A stretch of DNA of 48,029 nucleotides from an uncultured Lachnospiraceae bacterium (GTDB lineage Bacteria; Bacillota; Clostridia; Lachnospirales; Lachnospiraceae), in assembly GCA_944381515.1 (NCBI GenBank), contig CALWLM010000027.1, forward strand, positions 1 to 48,029. The letters are read 5' to 3'. The notes under the pieces were generated by a model. It worked only from the letters and a program-made list of their open reading frames with translations, was not told the origin of the DNA and made no database searches. How positions within the stretch are numbered: the first letter of the stretch is position 1; every line of letters begins with the position of its first letter. The position numbers and the translations under genes are program-made. This document shows, one piece after another, positions 35,815 to 44,976 of this stretch.

Positions 35815-36876
35815 TTAAAGTTTTATAACCCGACGTTTTATCAGGTCCGACGCATATATAAAAGTATTGACAATCAGCTCCCACTCGATGCGCAGATACC
35901 GCCCCAGATTGCGGACCCGAAAGGGCACCCGGCGGCATTTTTTCAGCGTGGAAAAGCCCTCCTTAAGTCCCGCACGATAGTCTGCTCCAAAGCCTCTCTT
36001 GGAAAAGAAGCGAATCTTCACCGCATAGCCGAAGGCCAAGGGCAGAGCATTGACGGCAAGCTGCAAAAGAGGCATATTCTTGTAATTCAGATAGACGCTG
36101 TTGCGGGCGGCCAGCCGCACCTTAAAAGGATTATACTTGGAACCGCTGGTGCCGCTTCCCACATGATAGACCACCGCCTCCGGACAGTACCAGTTCTCAT
36201 AGCCGGCGATCCTGGCCCGGTACCCTACATCCAGATCCTCCAGATAAGCAAAATGGAGCTCGTCGAAATAACCGATTTCATCGAAAACCGCCCGGCGATA
36301 AATGGCCGCGCCGGCACAGGCGGAAAAGACGCGCCGCGGCCTGGTAAAGCCGGAGCTTCTCTGGGCCACTCCCCGCTGAAAGGCCCAGCCAATAACTGTG
36401 TACAAATCTCCCGCATCGTCCATCAGCCTTTTTTCATAAAGCTGAATCATCTTGCTGCTGACAGAAAAAATCCGAGGCGAACCTTCCATAGCTTTTTCCA
36501 GCTCCCGGATATAGTCCGGCTCCGGCTCTGTGTCGTTGTTTAGAAGGACCACATATTCGGTGCAGGAGGCGCGGATTCCCGCGTTGACCGCTCCGGAAAA
36601 GCCGGTGTTTTCTCCCATTTCCATCAGATATATGGGACAGCCCTGGCAGCCCGAATCCGTCTTCCGCCTCTCAGGCTCTGCCGGAAGCTTCTCTCCCGGA
36701 CGAATCCGCACAAAACCCGGCAGATTTTCCTCTATCCACTGAACAGAGCCGTCAGCAGAACCATTATCCACAATGAGCACGCAGAAATCCCCGGCGGACT
36801 GTTTATCCAGAGCCGCCATACAGGGCTCCATGAAATGTTTTCCGTTGTAATTAGGTATAATTACCGTTGTTTTCAT
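35815..36876 (-). CDS. GT2 glycosyltransferase, rhamnosyltransferase-like
   Basis: A 353-residue single-domain GT-A enzyme. The start MKTTVIIPNYNGKHFMEPCM and the DxD-region segment VVLLNNDTEPEPDYI are typical of family 2, and FAYLEDLDVGYRARIAGYEN resembles rhamnosyltransferases. The C-terminus has a hydrophobic helix that may sit on the membrane. It follows the 627-residue-class GT by 1 bp. Unlike its three neighbours it has only one GT domain. Confidence 0.9.
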   Translation of the reverse strand: MKTTVIIPNYNGKHFMEPCMAALDKQSAGDFCVLIVDNGSADGSVQWIEENLPGFVRIRPGEKLPAEPERRKTDSGCQGCPIYLMEMGENTGFSGAVNAGIRASCTEYVVLLNNDTEPEPDYIRELEKAMEGSPRIFSVSSKMIQLYEKRLMDDAGDLYTVIGWAFQRGVAQRSSGFTRPRRVFSACAGAAIYRRAVFDEIGYFDELHFAYLEDLDVGYRARIAGYENWYCPEAVVYHVGSGTSGSKYNPFKVRLAARNSVYLNYKNMPLLQLAVNALPLAFGYAVKIRFFSKRGFGADYRAGLKEGFSTLKKCRRVPFRVRNLGRYLRIEWELIVNTFIYASDLIKRRVIKL

Positions 36877-36877
36877 T

Positions 36878-38746
36878 CTATTTCACTCTTTGTTCGTAGT
36901 CGATCTCGTAGGGATTGCGGAGGGTAAAATCGTTGCGCGCCAGAGTCAGATTTACATTATAATAGGGATCGCCGGCCCGCAGCCGCTCCTCCCACTTCTC
37001 TTTGAACAAATCCATCTCTCCATTGAACCGCTTCACCTTCTCCGGCGTGTCCTCCAGCCCTCTGGTCTTGGACTCATAATGGTAGGCCTCCATCTGCGCG
37101 TTGTAGAGAACGCCCCAGCCTGCCTCCCCCGCTTTCAGACACAGATCTACATCGTTGAAGGCCACAGCCAGATCTTCGCTGAAGCCGCCGATCTGGTCGA
37201 ATACCTCCCGCTTTATCATCAGGCAGGCTGCCGTAACGGCGCTTAAGCGCCCTGTACACCAGTCTCTTCCCATATATCCGCAGTCGTAACGCGGCTGTCC
37301 CACAAAGGCATGTCCCGCCACGCCGCCCAATCCCACGATAACGCCTGCATGCTGAATGGTGTCGTCGCCGTAATACAGCCGCGCCCCCACAATACCGATC
37401 TCCGGCCGCATACAGGGGTTGAGCATTTCGTCGACACAGTCTGAGGTAATGATTTCCAGATCATTATTCAAAAGCCACAGATATTCGCCGCGGGCAAAGG
37501 AAGCCCCGTAATTATTGATGGCGGAATAATTAAACTCGCCCTGCCAGGTCACCACGCGCACGCCGGGAACCTCTTTTTTCAGCTGTTCATAATAATCGAA
37601 GGTAGCCTCCTGCGTGCTGTTGTTCTCCACGATGATCCATTCCATGTTGGTATAGGAGGTGTGGGCCAGAACTGAACGCACCGTCCGGTCCAGATCCTCT
37701 CTGTGATCCTTGGTCGGGATAATCACGGAAATGAGAGGGTCCCGCTCCCGTTCATAATGCGTCACATACATTCCCGGCCGCAGTCCTCTGCTGACCTGGG
37801 CATGAATTCCCAGCCGCCGGTAGTGCGCCTCAATGGCCCTCTGGCCCGCGTCAAAAGCATAGCTTTTGCTGTCCGGGTCCTTGGAGGTGGAGGCGCTGTG
37901 GCAGCGCCAGTGATAGAGAATCTTTGGCACATGACCGACTTTTCTGGCCTTCTCCGTGCAGCGGAAAATAAAATCATAGTCCTGCGCTCCGTCATAATCC
38001 GGCGAAAAACCGCCTGCCTCCATGGCCAGACTGCGCCGCACCGCCAGAAGGTGGCAGATATAGTTTACACTGCGAAGCAGATCCTCATTAAAATCCGGCT
38101 TGAAATGAGGATCATAAAACTTCTTTCCCTTTTTATCCGTCTTGTCCTCGTCCGAATAAATTACATCCATATCCCCATGGTCCCGCAAAAGCTCGGCAAA
38201 GCTGTAGAGAGCATCGGGAGCCAGCATATCGTCGTGGTCGGCAAAGACGACGAAATCCCCCTCTGCCATCTGAAGGGCTGCATTGGTGTTGCCGGCTATT
38301 CCCCGGTTCCCTCCCAGATGCTGATAGCGGATTCTCTCATCCTTTGGCAGATCATCCTCCCCGAGAGGCGTCTCGCTTCCATCGGCCAGGCACAGCTGCC
38401 ACAACTCGTAGGTCTGCGCCTGAATGGATGCAATCAGCGCCTCCAGATATTCCGGGGGCGTATGATATAGGGGAACCACTATGCTGAATCTGGGACAGCG
38501 CCCTTCCCCCTGCTTTTCCGCGGCCAGCCAGGCCGCGCTCTTCTTTTTTTGCAGCTCCAGCTCTCTGGCGGAGGGCAGGGCGCCCTTTCTCCACTTTTCA
38601 TAGCTGACTGTCTCCAGCCGAAAGAACTTGTTGTGGATTTTCTTAAAGCCCTTTTTCGCCCCGTTCTTTTTGAAATATAGGATTGTCTTGGTTAAAAGGC
38701 TCTTATGCCTGCGTTCTTCCTGTACTTCCATATCTTTACTGCCCAT
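36878..38746 (-). CDS. Two-domain GT2 glycosyltransferase
   Basis: About 622 residues with two consecutive GT-A domains. The first runs FSIVVPLYHTPPEYLEALIA to VFADHDDMLAPDA. The second runs ISVIIPTKDHREDLDRTVRS to LWLLNNDLEIITSD, with AFNDVDLCLKAGEAGW near the end. Both keep their acidic metal-binding motifs, so the protein may add two sugars or act as a polymerising enzyme. The start is uncertain between ATG 38746 and ATG 38731; both overlap or abut the previous stop at 38736. A basic helical N-terminus of about 90 residues precedes the first GT domain. Confidence 0.88.
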   Translation of the reverse strand: MGSKDMEVQEERRHKSLLTKTILYFKKNGAKKGFKKIHNKFFRLETVSYEKWRKGALPSARELELQKKKSAAWLAAEKQGEGRCPRFSIVVPLYHTPPEYLEALIASIQAQTYELWQLCLADGSETPLGEDDLPKDERIRYQHLGGNRGIAGNTNAALQMAEGDFVVFADHDDMLAPDALYSFAELLRDHGDMDVIYSDEDKTDKKGKKFYDPHFKPDFNEDLLRSVNYICHLLAVRRSLAMEAGGFSPDYDGAQDYDFIFRCTEKARKVGHVPKILYHWRCHSASTSKDPDSKSYAFDAGQRAIEAHYRRLGIHAQVSRGLRPGMYVTHYERERDPLISVIIPTKDHREDLDRTVRSVLAHTSYTNMEWIIVENNSTQEATFDYYEQLKKEVPGVRVVTWQGEFNYSAINNYGASFARGEYLWLLNNDLEIITSDCVDEMLNPCMRPEIGIVGARLYYGDDTIQHAGVIVGLGGVAGHAFVGQPRYDCGYMGRDWCTGRLSAVTAACLMIKREVFDQIGGFSEDLAVAFNDVDLCLKAGEAGWGVLYNAQMEAYHYESKTRGLEDTPEKVKRFNGEMDLFKEKWEERLRAGDPYYNVNLTLARNDFTLRNPYEIDYEQRVK

Positions 38747-40910
38747 CCCACTCCGATTCATGCAGATAGCATCCGGAAAAGTCCGGGGCCGTCAGCGTCA
38801 GATTGGGATTGTAGTAGGGGTCTCCCTTCTCCATATACTGCGGATATCTCTCCTTTAGAAGCTTCTGCTCCCGCAGGAACCGGGCCTGCTTTTCGCTGCC
38901 CTCCTCATATCCTCGTGTTTTTGACTCATAATGCCAGGCCTGAGCATAGGGGTCATAAACCACCAAGAGACCGGCATCGCGGGCCCGCAGGCAAAAGTCC
39001 ACATCGTTATAGGCCACCTGGAACGCCGTATCCAAGCCGCCCAGCCGGTCCCAGACCTCCCTGCGGCACATCAGGCAGGCGCCGGTCACTGCGCTATAGT
39101 CCTGAATCAGGACAGCTCTGGCAAAGCTTCCCGGGTCCTCTTTCTCCGCCCCGTAAAACACATGACCGCAGCAGCCGGCCAGCTTCATAACTACGCCGGC
39201 GTGCTGGACCGTTCCGTCGGGATAGAGAAGCCTGGCGCCCGCCACTCCCACCTCCGGACGGCGGCAGATTCCGGCAAGCTCCGACAGCCAGTCTTCGCTG
39301 ATAATTTCTGTGTCATTGTTTAAAAGCACCACGTACTCTCCCGACGCATGGCTGACGCCGAAATTATTGACAGCAGAATAATTAAACTCTCCCTGCCAGC
39401 GCAGAACGCGCGCCTGGGCAGTTTCCTCCAGCTCCTTGTAGTATTCCCAGATTTCCTCCGTAGTGCTGTTGTTCTCCACAATCAGAATCTCGTAATCGGG
39501 CCAGTCCGTCTTTGACCGAATGGATTCCACGCAGGTACGCAGGGTATCCGCCTGATCTTTGTTGGGAATAATGATAGAAATACGGGCCTTTCGGTCCGCC
39601 TCGTAACGCACCCGATAGTAGCCCGGCCTCTCTGTCTGCATCACGGTTCCCCGAATCTGCGTCCGCAAAAGATGCTCCTCGATGGCTCTGCGCCCCGCCT
39701 CCCAGGCATAACCCTTGCTTCCCGTATCCTGCGCCGTGGAAGAAGGATGAGCGCGCCAGTGGTAAAGCACCCGCGGCACATGAGCCACACGGACCGCCTG
39801 CTCACTGGCCCTCAGCACAAAATCATAATCCTGCGCGCCGTCAAATTCCCGGCGAAAGCCGCCGGTGCGGGCCACAAGCCCCGCTTCCACCATCAAAAAA
39901 TGGCAGATATAATTGGTGGAGCGCAGCAGGTCCGGATTGAAATCCGACTTAAAATGAGGCTCGTAGAAATGCCGCAGATCCATGGCCACCTTGTCCTCAT
40001 CGGAATAAACCATATCTGCGTCGCTCCTTAACGCCTCCCGCACCATCTCTCCGACAGCCTCTGCCTCCAGAATATCATCGTGATCCAAAAAGGCGATCCA
40101 CTGTCCCTCGGCCAGAGCCAGGGCCTCGTTGGTGTTGCCCGATATCCCCAGATTCTCAGGCAGCTTCCGATAGCAGATCCGGCTGTCATCCGGCAGGCAG
40201 CTTTTTCGGTCCGCTCCGTCATCGCTGCCATCCGCCAGGCACAGCTGCCAGTTCTCATAGGTCTGACTGAGCACGGAATCCACCATCTGCAGGTAGAATT
40301 TCGTCGGAGTATTATACAGCGGCACAACAATGCTGACCGTAGGGAACTCGCGGCTCAGACTGTTTTTGCCATAGGTCAGCTTGCGCTCTCTGTCCTTTAC
40401 TGCCTGCTCCGCCAGCTCTGCCCTCTGTCCTGCCAGCCAGCGCAGATACTTATTTTCATCGGTCTCATAACGCCGCACCAGTCTCTGCTTCCAGGCAGAA
40501 GGGCCTTTTTTCAGCAAAAAACCAAAGTCGGCCGCCACCATGGAGGGACTCGTCATCCGCACCATACGGCGGAAAGGAATCAGACGCCGTCCGCTTTCCT
40601 TTTGGATTCCCTCTCTTGTGACCTTCACTCGGACCTGTCCCGACGCACAGGAGAAAACGACCTCGTATTTCTCCCCCTTCATGCAGGGAAAACGCAGGTC
40701 AAAACCACAGTCCGGCTGACGGTCATCCCCAAATACGGCCCGGCTGGCGTCGGGTCTGGACAGCGTGCGCACCACAGCCTTCTCCTCCTGCCCTGCGCGC
40801 GTCACACAAACCGTCAGAGGGGAGCTGTCCATGGATACCGCCCAGCCGGTCAGGTGAGCCGTATGCTCTATAAGCTCCATCTTGTCTATATAATAGCGAA
40901 TACTCTTCAT
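38736..40910 (-). CDS. Two-domain GT2 glycosyltransferase with N-terminal beta domain
   Basis: 724 residues. An N-terminal beta-rich module (IEHTAHLTGWAVSMDSSPLT, about 1-110) precedes two complete GT-A domains, the first with VSIVVPLYNTPTKFYLQMVD and AFLDHDDILEAEA, the second with ISIIIPNKDQADTLRTCVES and VVLLNNDTEIISED. ATG 40910 overlaps the upstream stop as ATGA. The longer reading from 41060 lies inside the previous gene. It is closely similar in plan to the genes on both sides, implying tandem duplication. Likely role is chain assembly of the cluster's glycan. Confidence 0.9.
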   Translation of the reverse strand: MKSIRYYIDKMELIEHTAHLTGWAVSMDSSPLTVCVTRAGQEEKAVVRTLSRPDASRAVFGDDRQPDCGFDLRFPCMKGEKYEVVFSCASGQVRVKVTREGIQKESGRRLIPFRRMVRMTSPSMVAADFGFLLKKGPSAWKQRLVRRYETDENKYLRWLAGQRAELAEQAVKDRERKLTYGKNSLSREFPTVSIVVPLYNTPTKFYLQMVDSVLSQTYENWQLCLADGSDDGADRKSCLPDDSRICYRKLPENLGISGNTNEALALAEGQWIAFLDHDDILEAEAVGEMVREALRSDADMVYSDEDKVAMDLRHFYEPHFKSDFNPDLLRSTNYICHFLMVEAGLVARTGGFRREFDGAQDYDFVLRASEQAVRVAHVPRVLYHWRAHPSSTAQDTGSKGYAWEAGRRAIEEHLLRTQIRGTVMQTERPGYYRVRYEADRKARISIIIPNKDQADTLRTCVESIRSKTDWPDYEILIVENNSTTEEIWEYYKELEETAQARVLRWQGEFNYSAVNNFGVSHASGEYVVLLNNDTEIISEDWLSELAGICRRPEVGVAGARLLYPDGTVQHAGVVMKLAGCCGHVFYGAEKEDPGSFARAVLIQDYSAVTGACLMCRREVWDRLGGLDTAFQVAYNDVDFCLRARDAGLLVVYDPYAQAWHYESKTRGYEEGSEKQARFLREQKLLKERYPQYMEKGDPYYNPNLTLTAPDFSGCYLHESEWDGQ

Positions 40911-42649
40911 CCCGGTTCTCCCGTCTGATATTTTGCCAGCAGTTTGCGATACGCTCCCTGACCGGAAGCAGCAATTCTCTGCGCCACGCTCTCCTTCTCC
41001 TGCACCTGCACAAAAGGTGTGACCATATTGCGAAGGCCGGCTGCCCTGGCCCGCAGACACAGATCAATAACGGCCAGATCTCCCAGACTCTCATCCACCG
41101 GTCCGATCTGGTCCCATACTCTGCGGGATACGGCATAGCAGACCGGCTCGCTCGCCACTCCATCCCGGTACCAGTCCGTGTGTCCCAAAAGTCCCGCCGT
41201 GCCGGGGAAGCTCCCTGCAAACAAAGGACGGAGACCGTCGCGCTCTAAAAGAAGGCCCTGGGATAAGATCCTGCCCTTTCCATTTACCACTCTGACGCCG
41301 ATTACTCCCATGCCCGGCAGGGAGGCAAAACGACGAAGCTCCTGCGCGTCCTCCGGCTCCAGCTCCACTCCCGGCTGCCTGCGAATCACCACGTCCGCCT
41401 CCGGCAGATTATCCTGCCATTCCACGCGAATACAGGTGCTGCCCCGGTCCACAAAAACAGCCCGCCCCGGCACTCCCCGGCGCGTCAGATAATCCGATAC
41501 GGCCCGCAGCTGCGCCTCTCTGGCATAAGGCTTCAGGGAGACGTCCAAAGCGGTGGAGGTTTCGGCCGCCCTCCAATGGTACAATACCTTGGGAATATGG
41601 CAAATCCGGTCGGTTGCCTCTCCAATGCGCAAAAACAGATCCCAGTCCTGCGCGCCGTCATATTCCGGTTTAAGACCTCCCAGCTGCATCAGCAGTTCCC
41701 GCCGTACCACCGACAGATGGGTGATATAATTGGCGCAAATCAGCGTCTCCGGCGACCAGTCCGGCTTGTACAGCGGATTATAACAGTAGAGTCCGTCATG
41801 ATCGGTAAGATCGCTGTCACTGTAGACAAAATCAGTGTCCGGACGAGCACACAGCACGGCCGCCGTCTGACTAAGAGCGTCTGCTTCCAGCAGATCGTCA
41901 TGATCCAGCATCACAACAAAATCCCCCTCCGCCAGGCGGAAGGCTTCGTTGCTGTTGCCCGATATTCCCCTGTTTTCCGCCAGATGGACATATTTGACCC
42001 TGGGATCGGTTAGAAATTCCTCGATTACTCTCGACAGCCTGTCCTCCTGGCCGCGGCAGGACTCCAGAATAGAAACGGGGCTGCCGTCCGCCAGACAGAG
42101 CTCCCAATTCTCATAGGTCTGATGAAAAACAGACTCCAGCATATCCGCCAGATGCTCATGATCTGTATTATAAAGAGGCACCGCAACGCTGAAACGGATT
42201 TCCTGCCGGCGAACCGCCTGGTTTTTTTTGATTCCGGAACCGGTGTCGTAGGGGCTTTTTTCTGTCTGCCCCGTCTCGTTTTTACGGCTCAGGATAGCGG
42301 TGCGCAGCCTGGCCTTTAAATTATCCGGAATAGATCCCGTCTTTTGCACTTCCTTTGACGTCGTACGGCATTTGCTGACCTGCGTTCCGTCGCCCAGACA
42401 CAAAAAATAGGCCTTTCCAGGCTCGGCCGGAAACTTGATCCGAAACCCGAAAAGGCATTGGGTCTCCTGAGGAAACAACGCCTCTCTTACATCTTCTCTC
42501 TCCATGCGCCGGGTCTCGCAGCTGATCCGGATTCCCTTCGCGTCCTCCGCCCATACGCTGGTGTGTACATCGGCAGTATCTCCGGCCAGCCAGCCCACCG
42601 CCGTAATACATCCATATTTATACTTTGCGTGTTCAATGTGATAGTTCAT
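40907..42649 (-). CDS. GT2 glycosyltransferase with degenerate second domain
   Basis: 580 residues. The same N-terminal beta module (IEHAKYKYGCITAVGWLAGD) is followed by a complete first GT-A domain (FSVAVPLYNTDHEHLADMLE; VMLDHDDLLEADA). The second domain is shortened. Its nucleotide-binding front half and NNDTE motif are missing or unrecognisable (EWQDNLPEADVVIRRQPGVE), while the back part (LAVIDLCLRARAAGL) remains. Only one active site is therefore expected. ATG 42649 is preferred because GGGAG lies upstream and the promoter at 42709-42737 leaves a normal leader. ATG 42691 would leave about 10 nt. First gene of the GT-WbaP-LCP series. Confidence 0.88.
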   Translation of the reverse strand: MNYHIEHAKYKYGCITAVGWLAGDTADVHTSVWAEDAKGIRISCETRRMEREDVREALFPQETQCLFGFRIKFPAEPGKAYFLCLGDGTQVSKCRTTSKEVQKTGSIPDNLKARLRTAILSRKNETGQTEKSPYDTGSGIKKNQAVRRQEIRFSVAVPLYNTDHEHLADMLESVFHQTYENWELCLADGSPVSILESCRGQEDRLSRVIEEFLTDPRVKYVHLAENRGISGNSNEAFRLAEGDFVVMLDHDDLLEADALSQTAAVLCARPDTDFVYSDSDLTDHDGLYCYNPLYKPDWSPETLICANYITHLSVVRRELLMQLGGLKPEYDGAQDWDLFLRIGEATDRICHIPKVLYHWRAAETSTALDVSLKPYAREAQLRAVSDYLTRRGVPGRAVFVDRGSTCIRVEWQDNLPEADVVIRRQPGVELEPEDAQELRRFASLPGMGVIGVRVVNGKGRILSQGLLLERDGLRPLFAGSFPGTAGLLGHTDWYRDGVASEPVCYAVSRRVWDQIGPVDESLGDLAVIDLCLRARAAGLRNMVTPFVQVQEKESVAQRIAASGQGAYRKLLAKYQTGEPG

Positions 42650-42708
42650 GAGGAATTCTCCCGCACCAACATACATTTTGCATTCATCCACTCAATGCTT
42701 TCGTGCAC

Positions 42709-42737
42709 ATTATACCAAAAAACCCGGCTTTATTCAA
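42709..42737 (-). promoter_or_regulatory. Promoter of the glycosyltransferase operon
   Basis: TTGAAT (42732-42737, minus strand), 17 bp, TATAAT (42709-42714). The -35 and spacer lie inside the terminator hairpin of the preceding lysozyme gene. Confidence 0.7.
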
Positions 42738-42746
42738 GCCGGGTTT
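42717..42746 (-). terminator. Intrinsic terminator of the lysozyme gene
   Basis: AAACCCGGCTT and AAGCCGGGTTT form a perfect 11-bp stem with a 5-nt loop, followed on the minus strand by a run of six Ts that begins inside the stem. It lies 42 bp after the lysozyme stop and overlaps the next promoter. Confidence 0.9.
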
Positions 42747-42788
42747 AAGTGTGAGCCTGTCAGTCGGCCCTCAGCTTCAGATATGCAA

Positions 42789-44735
42789 TCAGGGCGTATT
42801 GCCGGGATCTGTACCATTTTCCAGCGACTGAGTCGGGTCCGAAGCTGCGGAGCTGCTCTCAGCAGGCTGAGATGTCTCGGGTGACGTTTCGGATGAATCA
42901 GGCACAGTCGTCTCCCCCGATGTTGTTCCTTCCGACACAGACTCTGTCGGGCTGGTAGTCTCCGCGGAAGAGGTAGTCTCTGCCGGGTTGGTAGTCGACG
43001 GTTCCGTCGCCGTCTCTGTCTCCGTAGGTTTCTCATCCTTATTTATCACAATCTTCTGCGAACCGGTGTAAGGATCGGAGGAGGTAATGTTAGCCGTCTC
43101 CTTGGTCGTTGTGGCCGGCAGACTGTAGCCATCCGGCGCCCCAGACGCATAGACCTCATAGGTGCCAAGGGGTATGTTTTTGAATTCAGCCAGACCGGAA
43201 GCATTGGTCGTTGCCGTCATATTGACAGCCGCCCCCACCTTGGCATTACCGCTCAGGGTCACAGTGGCGCCCTGCACGGGACTGCCCTCCTGATCCACTA
43301 CATAATAGCGGACGCTGGAGCTGGCAACGCGCTTAAGCTGCAGGCTGCCGGAATAGCTGGCTTCCGCCTTGCCAAAGCTGACGCTGGTCTGAGACTCCGC
43401 TACAGTGGCATAGCCGTCCGGCACGCCGGAAACGCTCACCGCATAATCATCCACCACCACATCGGTAAAGGATGCCGTACCATTGGAATCCGTCACCGCC
43501 GTCAAAGTCTTGCGGCTGGCGCTTCCCTTCATGGTAACGGTAGCGCCGCTCACCGGCGAACCGCTCTCGTCCTTCACCGTATAGCTCACCGTGCCGATTA
43601 CCGGGTCCGGCGTATTGGAATAACTGAAATAGGCAATATTCATGTCCACGTTGCCTCTTATTCCAGGCACGCTTCCCTTGCTGGTATACTGCCACATATG
43701 ATAAGTGCCGGCATAATCGCTGGGTGTGGACAGGCCGCCCGAGGTATAGTGGGCCAGCCAGTACTTACAGTTCGTAATATAGCTCAAATCCCAGTTATTA
43801 TTGTATCCATACTTACTGGCATACATCATGGGAGTATAGCCTGCCTTGCGGATATAATCCAAAAATGCTCCTGCATTCTTACTGCGCTGCGTCTTCGTCA
43901 CGTCCTTGATTCGATTCTGACCCAGTCCCTCGCAGTCGTAAACTACAGGATAGGTAATCTGGTACTTGGAAATAACATTGACCACCCAGGCAGCTTCCAC
44001 CAGCGCTTCCTCTTCATTGATGGCCTGCGAATAGAAGTAAACGCCCACCTTGATATTATTGGCCAGCGCGCCTTTGATATTTCTCTCAAAATAAGGGTCC
44101 ATCACAATCTCGCCGGTGGTGTTTCCGCGGTAGCCTACACGGATTATGGCAAATTCCACTCCGCTTTCCGCCACCTTACTCCAATCAATGGAGCCCTGCC
44201 ACTTGGAAACGTCGATTCCGTAGGACACCCCGACATTTTCATAATTGCCGTTGTCCACCACGTCGCTGATGTCTATTTCATCCGAAGTACCCTTGTCTCC
44301 ATCGTCCTGAGGCTGCTCGTCCTCCTCATCGTTGATGGGAGCCACTACCACAGGCGGAATTTCCACCTCGGGAAGTTCCTCCTTCTCTGCCTCCGTCTCC
44401 TCCTCTGTTGTCTCTTCCTCCGTGGTCGTCTCCCTGGCGTATTCCTGCTCCAGCGACTCCCACATCGCATCTAACAGCGGCTGTCCCATCTGCTCGCCCC
44501 GCAGAAGATTGGCCTCATAAGCCGCCGCCAGTTCCTCTGTGGAAAGATCTGACGAAATTACAGCCTCCGTTGTTTCTGCCGCCGTCTGCTGGGGTAAAAA
44601 TCCGGCACCCAGCGCAACAGCCGCGCCGCCGCCCACCACCAGTACGCCGGCCGCGATCCCGGCCGCCAGCTTATTGGCTGTGATCCACAGTTTCGCCGCC
44701 TTTGCGGCCCCCTTGATCTTGCTGATAATACTCAT
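42789..44735 (-). CDS. Cell-wall GH25 lysozyme with prealbumin-like repeats
   Basis: A 648-residue muramidase. An N-terminal membrane anchor or signal (LAAGIAAGVLVVGGGAAVAL) and an acidic Glu/Thr-rich linker precede the GH25 barrel (GIDVSKWQGSIDW near residue 170; YPVVYDCEG near 265). Two Big/SpaA-like repeats follow (TVKDESGSPVSGATVTMKGS; VVDQEGSPVQGATVTLSGN), then a Ser/Thr/Glu-rich tail of about 90 residues. GH25 enzymes cleave the MurNAc-GlcNAc bond. There is no sortase motif at the end. ATG 44735 follows AAGGAGAG. A structured leader of about 240 nt precedes it. It may remodel wall for polysaccharide attachment. Confidence 0.92.
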   Translation of the reverse strand: MSIISKIKGAAKAAKLWITANKLAAGIAAGVLVVGGGAAVALGAGFLPQQTAAETTEAVISSDLSTEELAAAYEANLLRGEQMGQPLLDAMWESLEQEYARETTTEEETTEEETEAEKEELPEVEIPPVVVAPINDEEDEQPQDDGDKGTSDEIDISDVVDNGNYENVGVSYGIDVSKWQGSIDWSKVAESGVEFAIIRVGYRGNTTGEIVMDPYFERNIKGALANNIKVGVYFYSQAINEEEALVEAAWVVNVISKYQITYPVVYDCEGLGQNRIKDVTKTQRSKNAGAFLDYIRKAGYTPMMYASKYGYNNNWDLSYITNCKYWLAHYTSGGLSTPSDYAGTYHMWQYTSKGSVPGIRGNVDMNIAYFSYSNTPDPVIGTVSYTVKDESGSPVSGATVTMKGSASRKTLTAVTDSNGTASFTDVVVDDYAVSVSGVPDGYATVAESQTSVSFGKAEASYSGSLQLKRVASSSVRYYVVDQEGSPVQGATVTLSGNAKVGAAVNMTATTNASGLAEFKNIPLGTYEVYASGAPDGYSLPATTTKETANITSSDPYTGSQKIVINKDEKPTETETATEPSTTNPAETTSSAETTSPTESVSEGTTSGETTVPDSSETSPETSQPAESSSAASDPTQSLENGTDPGNTP

Positions 44736-44976
44736 TTGACTCTCCTTATGTACCTACTGCCACTTTGTTGCTTCTATTTAATATGCAGACCAGCCTTCGC
44801 CAGCCGCTCATATGGCTTACTCTCTTCCACGCATCAACCCGTGCCAGCTCGATTCCGCTTCGCTCCTTCTCGCTGTCGGGCTTGCGCCCTATTCGCAGGC
44901 TCTCCTGCAAGGCGACTCATGCCTCCGGCATGGTCGCCTTTCCCTCGCCCCTGCGCGCACGGCTTGATGCTTATAT
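44736..44976 (-). ncRNA. Structured leader RNA of the lysozyme gene
   Basis: Minus-strand reading from the predicted start near 44974 gives GCATCAAGCCGTGC (44970-44957), which pairs with GCACGGGTTGATGC (44844-44831) with one mismatch. Inside are a hairpin with 8-bp and 6-bp perfect helices, one bulged base and a GGA loop (44909-44940), a 5-bp hairpin GCAGG-AGAG-CCTGC (44895-44908), and GGGC-GCAA-GCCC with a GNRA-type loop (44878-44889). No coding frame of note lies here. It could be a cis-regulatory leader, a stand-alone RNA with read-through into the lysozyme gene, or a repeat element. Size and compactness resemble orphan clostridial RNAs such as the raiA motif, but I could not match it. Confidence 0.6.
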
